Below are positions 16,776-25,010 of a stretch of 59,155 bases of DNA, piece after piece. Origin of the DNA: Vulcanimicrobiota bacterium. GTDB lineage: Bacteria > Vulcanimicrobiota > Vulcanimicrobiia > Vulcanimicrobiales > Vulcanimicrobiaceae. The position numbers were made by a program, and so were the translations under genes. Location of the stretch: positions 69,611 through 128,765 of the forward strand of contig PMOS01000004.1 of the NCBI GenBank assembly GCA_003161435.1. The letters run 5' to 3'. Below the pieces are notes generated by a model, which saw only the letters and a list, made by a program, of their open reading frames with translations, was not told the DNA's origin and made no database searches. Position 1 is the first letter of the stretch. The number at the start of each line of letters is the position of its first letter.

Positions 16776-17174
16776 ATGGTGAGTCATGACGAACGTCCGC
16801 GGCACTTCCCGCCCCACGGCCTGTTCGCGATCGAGGCGCACTTCGACGGACCGCTGCCGAGCGAGGCCTCTCTTACCGCGTCGCTGGCCGGACCGCAGGG
16901 GCTCGACGGCGGGCCGACGACCGAGCTGCACAGCGACAGTGCGACGCTGTCGGACGATCGGCGTTCGGTTCGCCTGACGGGCAAGATTCCGTACGACGCG
17001 CCGCCGGGGCCGTACAAGGTGACCAGCTTGGTGATACGCTGGAACGAAGCACCTCCGACGTGGACGCCGATCGCCGTGTCGTTTCATCACATCAAAGATG
17101 CCGGCGTGATCGTCATCGATCCCGAGCGGATGACGCCGCGGCCCGACGTACCGCAACTCGTCGCTTTCGACTAG
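16776..17174 (+). CDS. hypothetical protein, beta-rich
   Basis: 132 residues with alternating strands (LFAIEAHFDG, RSVRLTGKIPYDAPPGPYKV, AVSFHHIKDAGVIVID). The pattern resembles a small immunoglobulin-like or carbohydrate-binding-like fold, but no family is recognised and there is no signal peptide. The stop overlaps the convergent HAD gene by four bases. Confidence 0.6.
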   Translation: MVSHDERPRHFPPHGLFAIEAHFDGPLPSEASLTASLAGPQGLDGGPTTELHSDSATLSDDRRSVRLTGKIPYDAPPGPYKVTSLVIRWNEAPPTWTPIAVSFHHIKDAGVIVIDPERMTPRPDVPQLVAFD

Positions 17175-17854
17175 CCTTCCGGGTCGCGGATCCCGACCTC
17201 GTCGAGATGTGCGAGCAGATCGGCCGGATCGTCGTAGACGCGGTAGGCGCCCGCACTCTGCAACTCGTCGAATCCGTAACCGCCGGAGAGCAGGCCGACG
17301 CCCAGCGCGCCGGCGCGCCGCGCCGCTAACAGATCCCACACCGAGTCGCCGACGACGATGCTCTGATCGATTCGCGCGCCCAGGCGCTCAGCGGCCCGCA
17401 GAAAGAGGTCGGGATCGGGCTTCGCGTGCTCGACCTCGTCGCGCGTGACGACGGGGACGTGCGCCGGAATGTCGAGCAACGCCAGCGTTCGATCGGCGAC
17501 GTCACGGCTGCCGCTGGTCGCAATCGCCCATGGTGCCCCGAGCTGGGTGAGCATCGCGAGCAACTCGCGCGTGCCCGGCAACGGTACGACCTCGTGGAAG
17601 CGTGCAGCGTACGCGGTCGCGTGCCGGCGGCGAAGCTCGATCGCCGTCGAAGGGTCGAGCTCGCGTCCCAGCTCGCGCATCAGGCCGCGCACGAAAAGGC
17701 CGCCGCTCATGCCGACTTTGCGGTGAATCCGCCAGACCGAAAGCGGAACGTTCATCGAGGTCAACGCGTCGTGCCACGCGCCGACGTGCTGGTAGACGGA
17801 ATCGACCAGCGTCCCGTCCAGGTCGAACAGCATCGCGGGGACCGAGCGGGCCAT
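17171..17854 (-). CDS. HAD-superfamily phosphatase (phosphoglycolate-phosphatase-like)
   Basis: 227 residues. The nucleophile motif is FDLDGTLVDS (Asp 11 and 13), and an alpha-helical cap follows (MSGGLFVRGLMREL). Motif II is IATSGSRD, the motif III lysine lies in EVEHAKPDPDLFL, and motif IV is IVVGDSVWDLLAARRAG. This is the beta-phosphoglucomutase/Gph subfamily; the substrate is not predictable. It is divergent from ppx with 36 bases between starts. Confidence 0.88.
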   Translation of the reverse strand: MARSVPAMLFDLDGTLVDSVYQHVGAWHDALTSMNVPLSVWRIHRKVGMSGGLFVRGLMRELGRELDPSTAIELRRRHATAYAARFHEVVPLPGTRELLAMLTQLGAPWAIATSGSRDVADRTLALLDIPAHVPVVTRDEVEHAKPDPDLFLRAAERLGARIDQSIVVGDSVWDLLAARRAGALGVGLLSGGYGFDELQSAGAYRVYDDPADLLAHLDEVGIRDPEG

Positions 17855-17890
17855 GCGGGGCGGTTCGCCTTGCCACGCGAACCGCCCGCC

Positions 17891-18829
17891 GTGGTCCGCG
17901 CGCTCTTCTCGATCGGCACGAACTCGACTCGCCTGCTCGCCCTCGACGGGACCACGCGGGTCGCGGCGGAATCCCGTGGCACGCGGATCGGGACCGGGAT
18001 CGGAACGAGCGGCACGATCGACGCCGCCGCGCGCGAACGAACGCTCGGCGCGCTCGACGAGTACGTCGCGATCGTGCGCGAAAACGGCACGGCCGTGGTC
18101 GATGCGATCGCGACCAGTGCCTTACGGCGTGCGCGAGACGGGTCGTCGTTCGCCGCCGAAGTCGCCGCGCGCGTCGGCGTCGAGCCGCGCGTGTTGAGCG
18201 GCGCGGAGGAAGCGACGTATTCGTTCCTCGGCGCGACGGCGTCGCACCACGGTCCCGGCGCCGTCGCGGTGCTCGATGTCGGCGGCGGCAGCACGGAGCT
18301 TGCCGTCGACGTCCCGATACGTGCGCGAGGGACGGCGTCGGTGGAGCGGACGCTCTCGCTCGAGATCGGTGCCGTGCGGCTATCCGAACGCCATCCCGCG
18401 TTGCTCGGCGGCCGCGCGCTGGCGGTCGGAGAACGGCGCGCGCTCGAAACCGAGGCGCGTGCCGACGCGTCCGCGGTGCTCCAACCGTTCGCCGCGGAAC
18501 GCGGCATCGACGAGCTGATCGTGGTCGGCGGTACCGTCTTCACGGCCGCCGGAATGCTGGCGAAGGGCGTCAGCGACGGGACGACGGTGACTCACGCTGA
18601 CCTCACGCGCATGATCGACGAGCTCCTCGCGCTCGATCTCGACGCCCGCAAGGCGATCCCGCACATCCGTCCGCAGCGGGCCGACATCTTGCCGGCCGGG
18701 CTCATCGTCGTCGACGAAGCCTGCCGCCTCCTCGACATTGACGCGTTCACCGTGAGCGAAGCCGACCTGCTCCTCGGCTACCTGACGTCCGGCGCGTTCC
18801 GCGCCGTCCCGCTCCCACCGAAGCGGTAG
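17891..18829 (+). CDS. Ppx/GppA exopolyphosphatase family protein
   Basis: 312 residues with the ASKHA fold of exopolyphosphatase/pppGpp phosphohydrolase. Visible motifs are FSIGTNSTRLLALDG (phosphate 1), IATSALRRARDG, the catalytic-Glu region LSGAEEATYSFLGA, phosphate 2 VLDVGGGSTELAV, and VVGGTVFTAAGM. It lacks the long C-terminal domains of E. coli Ppx, so it is the short form. Canonical phosphate 1 has Asp (xIDxGSNS); here the stretch is SIGTNS, as in a subset of family members. GTG start chosen because the phosphate-1 motif lies nine residues in. Confidence 0.88.
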   Translation: MVRALFSIGTNSTRLLALDGTTRVAAESRGTRIGTGIGTSGTIDAAARERTLGALDEYVAIVRENGTAVVDAIATSALRRARDGSSFAAEVAARVGVEPRVLSGAEEATYSFLGATASHHGPGAVAVLDVGGGSTELAVDVPIRARGTASVERTLSLEIGAVRLSERHPALLGGRALAVGERRALETEARADASAVLQPFAAERGIDELIVVGGTVFTAAGMLAKGVSDGTTVTHADLTRMIDELLALDLDARKAIPHIRPQRADILPAGLIVVDEACRLLDIDAFTVSEADLLLGYLTSGAFRAVPLPPKR

Positions 18830-18857
18830 CCCGGCACCACGCGGCGAACGCCGCCGC

Positions 18858-19202
18858 GGGATGATGGTGGAATAGGTAGACACAGCAGACTTACCACGTG
18901 AGCCGGCCGGAGGGAAACACCGGTCGGGATGCGCTCAAAGTCGGTGAACTCGTCGCGGTACGCCGCACGACAATGCCGAGCCAAGCGGGAACCTCCGCAC
19001 CGGGAGATGCGGCGCGACCCGAAGGTGTAGAGACTGGACGGGCGCGGCCTACACTCATTCGGATATCGCAGTGAAAAATCCGAACGGGCATGGTCAAGGC
19101 ACAGTCCGGACCACGAACGGAACCGTTCCGGCGGCGAAAGCCGAAGTGGTGCGAAAATCTGCAGTCCGCAAGGGCGTCCGGGTTCGAGTCCCGGTCATCC
19201 CA
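18858..19202 (+). tRNA. tRNA-Leu(UAA), interrupted by a group I intron
   Basis: Exon 1 is 18858-18892 and exon 2 is 19154-19202. The acceptor GGGATGA (18858-18864) pairs with TCATCCC (19195-19201). D stem GTG/CAC, anticodon stem GCAGA (18885-18889)/TCTGC (19158-19162), loop CTT-AAAA giving anticodon UAA, a long variable arm, and T stem CCGGG/CCCGG are all present. Discriminator A is at 19202 and no CCA is encoded, unlike the Cys and Asn tRNAs in this window. The interruption lies between U34 and A35. Confidence 0.93.
18893..19153 (+). ncRNA. self-splicing group I intron (IC3-like) in tRNA-Leu(UAA)
   Basis: 261 bases inserted after U34, ending in the obligatory G (19153). The first bases after the insertion contain GTGAGCC, which can pair with the exon end CTT to form P1 with a U-G at the splice site. 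Core segments typical of cyanobacterial/plastid tRNA-Leu introns are present. These are AATGCCGAGCCAAGC (18972-18986, P4/P5), GGTGTAGAGACTGGACGG (19024-19041, P3/P7) and GCACAGTCC (19099-19107, P7 partner). The pre-3' region GGCGGCGAAAGCC forms a hairpin near the 3' site. There is no homing endonuclease frame. Confidence 0.9.
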
Positions 19203-19263
19203 TTAGCGAAAGCCCGTAAAACTACGGATGCGCTCCAGGGTCATAAGCAGCCATACTCACAGC

Positions 19264-19752
19264 ATGCGAACGTGCCGATCACGTACCAGCTGGATATCCG
19301 TTAGCGTCGGGATCGTGCTGCTCAGCCTGCCCTTGAGAGGATGCGCATCACCCCACTACTACGTGATGCCTCCATTCAAGGACATCGTTGGAGTGGGGGT
19401 GAGCGACGGTCTTTCGAAATACGCGAAGATTAAGGATCCGAAACGCGTCGCATCGATCGTCAACTACCTGAATATGCGGCGCGATAAGTGGGAGGATCTG
19501 TATGGCCGGACGTTCGCACTGTCCGGCGGCATGGCGCTCATCGACTCTCATCAGCGAGTAGTTGCCTGGGTTTCCATTGGCCCCGGAGGCATGGTCCAGC
19601 ATCGTCCCGACCTTACGTACGAAGAAGGTGGTCAACGTAGTGAACTACAGCTCGCTCGATTTCCGTCAAGCGACGACGCAAAGAAGGACCAGCTAGCGCT
19701 GTGCGAGCTTCTGGGCGCGAAGAGTTCTCAGATACTTTGCCCATCAAGATGA
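19264..19752 (+). CDS. predicted lipoprotein, paralogue of the gene at 20905
   Basis: 162 residues from ATG 19264. A basic start and hydrophobic core end in a lipobox-like LPLRGC, so it is probably lipid-anchored after export. The mature part matches the protein at 20905-21501 over its length. Shared elements are NMRRDKWEDLYG with NARRDNWYDPEG, SIGPGGM with SFGPGGM, and HRPDLTYEE with TRPDMTYRD. A terminal Leu-Cys-x-Leu-Leu...Cys is also shared. No named family is recognised. It sits between the tRNA-Leu and an orphan TRAP binding protein. Confidence 0.7.
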   Translation: MRTCRSRTSWISVSVGIVLLSLPLRGCASPHYYVMPPFKDIVGVGVSDGLSKYAKIKDPKRVASIVNYLNMRRDKWEDLYGRTFALSGGMALIDSHQRVVAWVSIGPGGMVQHRPDLTYEEGGQRSELQLARFPSSDDAKKDQLALCELLGAKSSQILCPSR

Positions 19753-19796
19753 TGCGACAGTGATCGGCGATTCGCAACCGCCCGAGGGGACGGCGG

Positions 19797-20825
19797 TTGC
19801 GGCGCGAAATGCGTCGAATGGCTTCTCGCAAGGTCTTCGTGGCGGCGGCTGCGTCGACGTTCGCCTCGATTGGGATACTTCGATATCCGGCCGAAGCGGC
19901 GCAGTTCAACTTGAAGTACGCGAGCGCTCAGCAGACCGACAACCCGGTCACGGTTGCAATGAACGCGGCTGCGGAGAAGATCAAAACCGAATCGAACGGG
20001 CGCGTGCAGATCGGGGTCTTCCCCAATAGCATCCTCGGTGGGGATGCCGCGATGCTCTCGCAGTTGCGGTCGGGCGCGATCGACTTTCTGACGTTTCTCG
20101 ACGGCGGGCTGGCGACGATCGTGCCGGTTTCGGCGATCAGCAACGTCGGCTTTGCGTTCAAGGACTACGACGCCGTCTTCGCCGCGATGGATGGCCCGCT
20201 CGGCGCGCTCGTGCGGGCCGAGATCGCTCGAGCCGGCTTGCACGTCTTCGACCACATTTGGGACAACGGGTTCCGCCAGATAACGACGAGCAACAAGCCG
20301 ATCGTCGTGCCGGCCGATCTCACCGGGCTCAAGATTCGCGTGCCGGTATCACCGATCGAGGTCGCATTGTTTCGCGCGTTCGGCGCCGCGCCGACGGCGC
20401 TCGCCTTCAGCGAAGTCTACACGGCCTTACAGACGCACGTCGTGGATGGTCAGGAGAATCCCCTCACCATCATCGAGAACGGGCGCGTGTTCGAAGTGCA
20501 GAAATATCTGTCGATGACGGGCCACATCTGGACCGGTTTCTGGTTTCTGGCCAACGACGAGCGCTGGCGCGGCCTGCCCAAAGACGTCGCGGAGATCATC
20601 GCACGCAACATCGAAGCAGCGGCGGTCACCCAGCGCAAGCAATCGGAACTTGCCAACACCGCGCTGCTTGCGAAGCTCAAATCGCAAGGAATGGTCGTCA
20701 ACGCGCCGGCCCAGCAGCCGTTTAAGGACGCGCTCAAGTCCGCCGGGTTCTACAAAGACTGGCGCGCCAAGTTCGGGCCCAAGGCTTGGGACCTACTGGA
20801 AAAGACAACCGGTTCTTTAGGTTAG
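19797..20825 (+). CDS. TRAP-type solute-binding protein (DctP family)
   Basis: 342 residues with an N-terminal signal sequence (KVFVAAAASTFASIGIL ... AEAA). Family landmarks are AMNAAAEKIKTESNGRVQIG, FPNSILGGDAAMLSQLRSG, LTGLKIRVP, EVYTALQTHVVDGQENP and an Arg-containing ligand site. It binds a carboxylate-like substrate in the periplasm for a TRAP permease. DctQ/DctM genes are absent, so it is an orphan here. TTG 19797 is preceded by GAGGGG at good spacing; ATG 19809 or 19818 are alternatives. Confidence 0.88.
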   Translation: MRREMRRMASRKVFVAAAASTFASIGILRYPAEAAQFNLKYASAQQTDNPVTVAMNAAAEKIKTESNGRVQIGVFPNSILGGDAAMLSQLRSGAIDFLTFLDGGLATIVPVSAISNVGFAFKDYDAVFAAMDGPLGALVRAEIARAGLHVFDHIWDNGFRQITTSNKPIVVPADLTGLKIRVPVSPIEVALFRAFGAAPTALAFSEVYTALQTHVVDGQENPLTIIENGRVFEVQKYLSMTGHIWTGFWFLANDERWRGLPKDVAEIIARNIEAAAVTQRKQSELANTALLAKLKSQGMVVNAPAQQPFKDALKSAGFYKDWRAKFGPKAWDLLEKTTGSLG

Positions 20826-20904
20826 ATTACCCTCCGAAGCCCGGCGAGAAAATCTCAGTAGAACTACCGATGCGACGACGTCCCGGCGCCGTCATACTCG
20901 TCGC

Positions 20905-21501
20905 ATGTGGACTGGCCGGCTCTTGGTAGGAATGGCTGCGTGCGTCGGAGCGCTGCTCGTATGGGGCTCGGTACATGGATGGACGACACGTCGTCACTAT
21001 CTGATATCCCCGCTCGACGGGGTCGCCGAGGTCGACCTACGCGACAACATGGATTTCGTGGCAGTTCGAGTTGTCGATAAGAAACAGGTCGCTGCGCTTG
21101 TTGCATTCATGAATGCTCGACGCGACAACTGGTACGACCCCGAAGGACAGATGTTCGGAATGGACGGCGACTTGGAATTCCTGGACGCGCACAAGCAGCG
21201 GCGCGCGTCGGTCTCCTTTGGACCGGGTGGGATGATGCTGACCCGCCCGGATATGACGTATCGCGACTCCGTCAAAGTACAGGAGTTTCTCGTCTTTCGG
21301 ACCCACGGCGACACGGAGCACGATGCGGTGACGTTGTGCGCGCTACTCAGCAGCGCGCTTCATCGAGCGGCGTGCGACCGTCCCGGGGAGCTCATCCAGG
21401 ACATGGGGCCACGCGCACACGAGCCTGACGACTGTGACGAGCCATCATCACGTCGGCCGCCGCCTCGGCACATTGCGTTACCGCCGCGTTCGGACGTTTA
21501 G
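20905..21501 (+). CDS. predicted exported protein, paralogue of the gene at 19264
   Basis: 198 residues. The N-terminal hydrophobic segment (RLLVGMAACVGALLVWGSV) acts as signal anchor; there is no lipobox. Residues about 35-150 align with the 19264 protein (see shared motifs there), and an extra low-complexity Arg/Pro/His-rich tail of about 45 residues follows. The tail overlaps the convergent gene at 21498 by four bases. Function unknown. The two paralogues bracket the TRAP binding protein, suggesting a local duplication. Confidence 0.65.
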   Translation: MWTGRLLVGMAACVGALLVWGSVHGWTTRRHYLISPLDGVAEVDLRDNMDFVAVRVVDKKQVAALVAFMNARRDNWYDPEGQMFGMDGDLEFLDAHKQRRASVSFGPGGMMLTRPDMTYRDSVKVQEFLVFRTHGDTEHDAVTLCALLSSALHRAACDRPGELIQDMGPRAHEPDDCDEPSSRRPPPRHIALPPRSDV

Positions 21502-21833
21502 CCGCCCTCTTTGGTCGCGTTTTGCAGCGTGCGGATGCGATCGGCGTCGAGGGCGCTCCGACAGGTGCTGTACTGCATCGGCGCCATCGAGCCGCCGGCG
21601 AAGCGTGCCGTCGTGGCTTTGCATTCCGCGTCGCGGTACGCGCTCCAGCTGTGTTCGGCGGTCTGCACCAAAGGCTTGTCGGCCGGTGGTACGTGCCCGA
21701 GCAACGCCGTGTACGCACGCTGCTCGCGCGCGTCGTCGGCCTTTGCGGCCTGGGCCGTACACGCGTTCATGGCGACCTGCGTTTGGGCTTTCGCGCAAGC
21801 GACGGCTGTGGCGAGGACGATGGACGTGAGCAT
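21498..21833 (-). CDS. secreted DUF1311/LprI-like protein
   Basis: 111 residues with a short signal peptide (LTSIVLATAVACAKA). The mature chain shows the DUF1311 pattern: an early Cys pair (MNACTAQAAKADD), a helix with AEHSWSAYRDAECK, and a last Cys in TCRSALDADRI. LprI from Mycobacterium inhibits lysozyme; that role here is only suggested by similarity. A longer open frame upstream reads antisense to tRNA-Cys, so the ATG at 21833 is chosen. Confidence 0.75.
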   Translation of the reverse strand: MLTSIVLATAVACAKAQTQVAMNACTAQAAKADDAREQRAYTALLGHVPPADKPLVQTAEHSWSAYRDAECKATTARFAGGSMAPMQYSTCRSALDADRIRTLQNATKEGG

Positions 21834-21959
21834 GGGCGATGCTTCGCGCGCGTCGCGGACTGCCCTCGGCTGTGCTCGATGCCGCCGGGCGGAACTCCGT
21901 GCGTCCCGGCTGCCTTTTGAGCCGTCGGACCGGTTTCGGGGGCGAAGGAGCTTCCTTTC

Positions 21960-22034
21960 GGCGACATAGCCAAGCGGTAAGGCTGGGGCCTGCAAAGCTC
22001 CGATCGCGGCGTTCGACTCCCGCTGTCGCCTCCA
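21960..22034 (+). tRNA. tRNA-Cys(GCA)
   Basis: Acceptor GGCGACA (21960-21966) pairs with TGTCGCC (22024-22030). The anticodon stem GGGGC/GCTCC encloses loop CTGCAAA with anticodon GCA. The T arm contains GTTCGACTC. Discriminator T and an encoded CCA follow (22031-22034). Confidence 0.95.
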
Positions 22035-22417
22035 GTATTCCTGAATTTCGCCCCGCGGGGACCTCTGCCGAAACTTCCCGGGGCCTCCGGTGCGTTCAGA
22101 TTGCGTCGAGTGGGCAGGCCTCCCGGGTTACCGTGGAGGACGAGGCCGAGGAAGCCGCGGTGACCCGGACGTCGAAGACGGACCGGTCGCAACCGGCGTA
22201 CGTGGAGCGAGCGGACCGGAAACCGTTCACCACGGTCCTCAACGACCTCGCCGACGCGTTCGACGCCAAGCCCGTCGCCGCCGCGCCGCCGAGCGGTCCT
22301 ACAGCATCGTCGGGGTGGTTCCCACCGCCGAATCCTCTCCTCGTCATAGAGGTGCGTCCGCCAGCGTTCCGGATCCGGCGAAGCACTTCCGCGACGCGAA
22401 AGCCGTACACGCAGAGA
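22035..22417 (+). other. 383-base gap, possible unannotated small frame
   Basis: No clear gene. The plus frame that leads into the TPR gene stays open across this stretch. From about GTG 22160 it encodes an acidic then amphipathic stretch (YVERADRKPFTTVLNDLADA). It has no start with a good ribosome site and lies before an obvious signal peptide. I therefore treat it as leader sequence rather than as part of the TPR protein. Confidence 0.3.
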
Positions 22418-23971
22418 ATGATCCGTCGCCTTCTACCCGCCGTCCTGATTTCGGCCGCCGCGTTCGTCGTGGCCGTTGCGTCGCATCCGGCTAGTGTCGC
22501 CGCCGCCGCCAAGCGTCCGGCTGTCGCGGCGACCCCGTCGCCGACGCCCAGCCCGGCGCCGAGCGCTTCGCCGGAGCCCCTCGACAAGGCGATCCCGCGC
22601 CTCGAGGCGCGCCTCAAGGCCGATCCGACCGATAAGGAAGCCGCCGGCTCGCTCGCCGGCGACTACCTGCAGATCAGCCGGCCCGATCTCGCGCTCCAGC
22701 TCACCCAGAAGCTGCTCGCGGCCGGATCGAAGTCGGCGCAGACCTACTATTTCGACGGTCTCGCCCAGTCCGGCATGAGCCATCAGAAAGAGGCGCTTGC
22801 CGACTTCGAGCAAGCCGCGAACTTGGAGCCGACGAACCCCGGCGTGCTCGGCACGCTGACGAGCATGTACCTGCAAGAGAAACGGCCGCAGGACGCTGAG
22901 CGTATTGCCAAGCGTGCGGTGACGTTCAACAAGAACGACAAGAACGCGTATCTCGCCTACGGCCAGGTGCTGGCCGCCGAAGGGAAGTTCGACGAGGCGC
23001 GCCAGCAGCTCGAGAACGCGGTCAAGATCGACCCCAAAGACGTGCGACCGATTCTGATCGAGGCGCAAACCTACCAGCAGCAGAACGCGATGGCACTGGC
23101 CGCGGGCCTCTACGAGCGCGCGCTCACCATCGATCCGAACAGCGTCGAAGCGCTCGTCGGCAAGGGCCGTCTCGCAGCCGCCGATCACAACGTCAAAGAT
23201 GCGATCGCGACCTACGAGCGGCTGTACGTGCTGCAGACCGATCCCAACGACAAGGCGGCCGTGATCGATCAGGAAGCGATCGTCTACGCGAACGAAAAGA
23301 TGGACACCGAAGCGACAGCAGCCTACCAGCGCGGCATCGCCCAGTTCCCGAACGTCCTGAGCGCGCATACGTCGTTCGGCGACTATCTGCTCAGCAAGAA
23401 CGACAAGGCCGGAGCCGAGCGGGAGTTCATCTCCGGCGCAGGCCCCAACCGCGATCAACTCGATGCGCTCGCCAGGCTGGGCCAGCTCTATGCCGGCGAG
23501 AACCAGCTGTCGAAGGCGATCGACCAATTCAAGCGCGTGAGCCAGCTCGCACCGAACGATCCGCGCTCGCACCTCTTGTTGGCCGCGTCGTACTCGGCGA
23601 ACAAGCAGTTCGGCCAGGCCGTCACCGAGTTCAAAGCGTCGTATCAGCTTCAGCACACGCCCGACGCGCTCATGGGCCTCGGTCAGGCTGACCTGCAGAC
23701 CCGCAACTACAACGAGTGCGCGCAGGTCTACGACGCGCTCGACAAGGGCGCACCCGACCTCTCGCGCCAGAATCCGACGATCCTGTTCGGGCTCGGCCAG
23801 TGCTATCAAGGCGCGAAGCAACCCGATAAGGCGAAGGCCGCATACGTGAAACTGCTCGGTTACGTGAAGCCCGGATCGCAAGCGGCGAACGAAGTGAAGT
23901 CGCTCATCGCGGCGATCGACCGGCAGCAGAAGCCTGCTCCCAAGAAGCCGACGACGCCCGCCAAGAACTAG
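22418..23971 (+). CDS. exported TPR-repeat protein
   Basis: 517 residues. A signal peptide (IRRLLPAVLISAAAFVVAVA) and a Pro/Ser/Thr/Ala linker (about 38-60) precede at least ten 34-residue tetratricopeptide repeats (for example YFDGLAQSGMSHQKEALADF and AYGQVLAAEGKFDEARQQLE). The tail is Lys/Pro-rich (KPAPKKPTTPAKN). It is probably a periplasmic or envelope scaffold for protein-protein contacts; the partner is unknown. The ATG at 22418 was chosen for the signal peptide. It lies 13 bases before the HDAC-like gene. Confidence 0.85.
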   Translation: MIRRLLPAVLISAAAFVVAVASHPASVAAAAKRPAVAATPSPTPSPAPSASPEPLDKAIPRLEARLKADPTDKEAAGSLAGDYLQISRPDLALQLTQKLLAAGSKSAQTYYFDGLAQSGMSHQKEALADFEQAANLEPTNPGVLGTLTSMYLQEKRPQDAERIAKRAVTFNKNDKNAYLAYGQVLAAEGKFDEARQQLENAVKIDPKDVRPILIEAQTYQQQNAMALAAGLYERALTIDPNSVEALVGKGRLAAADHNVKDAIATYERLYVLQTDPNDKAAVIDQEAIVYANEKMDTEATAAYQRGIAQFPNVLSAHTSFGDYLLSKNDKAGAEREFISGAGPNRDQLDALARLGQLYAGENQLSKAIDQFKRVSQLAPNDPRSHLLLAASYSANKQFGQAVTEFKASYQLQHTPDALMGLGQADLQTRNYNECAQVYDALDKGAPDLSRQNPTILFGLGQCYQGAKQPDKAKAAYVKLLGYVKPGSQAANEVKSLIAAIDRQQKPAPKKPTTPAKN

Positions 23972-23984
23972 CGGGAGCAGCTAC

Positions 23985-25010
23985 ATGCTCGTCGCCTACG
24001 ACGACAGCTTGACCGCGCACTTGCGCGGCTTTCCGCACCCGGAGCGCCCGGATCGCGTACGCGTGGTCGCCGAGGAGTTGCGCCGGCGCGGGATGTTCGG
24101 CGAGCGGGTCGACACCCGCGTCGCGCGGCCCGACGAGCTCGCGCGCGTCCACCCGGCAGCGTACATCGAGCTCGTGCGCCGCACGTGCGACGCGCTCGAG
24201 CGCGGTGAGGCCACCGATCTCATCACCGGTGACACGACGGTGGACGCCGGTTCCTACGAAGGCGCGGCGCGCGCCGCCGGCGCGACCCTGGTAGCGCTCG
24301 AGGCGGCGGTCGACGGGCGGCGCGGTGCGTTCGCGTTGGTGCGGCCACCGGGGCACCACGCGGAACCAGCCCGCGGAATGGGCTTTTGCGTGTTCAACAA
24401 CGCTGCCATCGCCGCGCGGACGTACGCCCAGAACGAGGGCAAGCGCGTGCTGATCCTCGACTTCGATTATCACCACGGAAACGGCACCCAAGCCTGCGTC
24501 GGCGGCGGGGTTTCGTACATGGGCTCGCATGCCGATCCGGCCTATCCCGGGACCGGTGACCCGCGCGACAACCGCGTCGCACCCGGCGGTGCGCTGGTGA
24601 ACGTCCCGATCGATGCGCGCGGCATCCTCACCGAAGGGTTCATCGGCATCCACACGCGGACGCTGCGTGCATTGGCCGAGCGAGTCCGCCCACAGCTGAT
24701 CGTGGTCAGCGCCGGATACGACGTCGTCGCCGGCGACCCGGTCGGCGATCTCGGCGTCGATCCGGCGTTCGCGCGCCAAATGGGCCGCCTGGTGCGTGAG
24801 ATCGCCGACGAATACTGCGACGGCCGCGCGCTCTTCGTGCTCGAAGGCGGATACGATCCCGCAACCGTGGCGACATGCGTCGCCGAGACGATCGAGGGAT
24901 TCGAGGAGCGCGTCGAGGTCGAGCGTACCGACGTTCAGGCGATCCCCGCGGCGCAGCGGGCACTGGTGCGCGAGGTCGAGGGAGCCGCATCCAGCGGCAT
25001 GCTGCGGTGA
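23985..25010 (+). CDS. histone-deacetylase-family amidohydrolase
   Basis: 341 residues of the class II HDAC/acetylpolyamine amidohydrolase/AcuC superfamily, a zinc hydrolase that removes acyl groups from amines or lysines. The tandem catalytic His are in PPGHHAEP (His 124-125). The zinc site is FDYHHGNGT (Asp 161, His 163), with the second zinc Asp in SAGYDVVAGDP. The Gly-rich EGGYDP loop is present. The substrate is unknown. The next gene overlaps as GTGA, forming a three-gene operon with MauE-like and TlpA-like genes. Confidence 0.9.
   Translation: MLVAYDDSLTAHLRGFPHPERPDRVRVVAEELRRRGMFGERVDTRVARPDELARVHPAAYIELVRRTCDALERGEATDLITGDTTVDAGSYEGAARAAGATLVALEAAVDGRRGAFALVRPPGHHAEPARGMGFCVFNNAAIAARTYAQNEGKRVLILDFDYHHGNGTQACVGGGVSYMGSHADPAYPGTGDPRDNRVAPGGALVNVPIDARGILTEGFIGIHTRTLRALAERVRPQLIVVSAGYDVVAGDPVGDLGVDPAFARQMGRLVREIADEYCDGRALFVLEGGYDPATVATCVAETIEGFEERVEVERTDVQAIPAAQRALVREVEGAASSGMLR

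Noticed and set aside
22035..22417. N-terminal extension of the TPR protein
   Set aside because: A clear signal peptide begins at 22418; an extension would bury it, and the upstream part starts inside the tRNA-Cys region.
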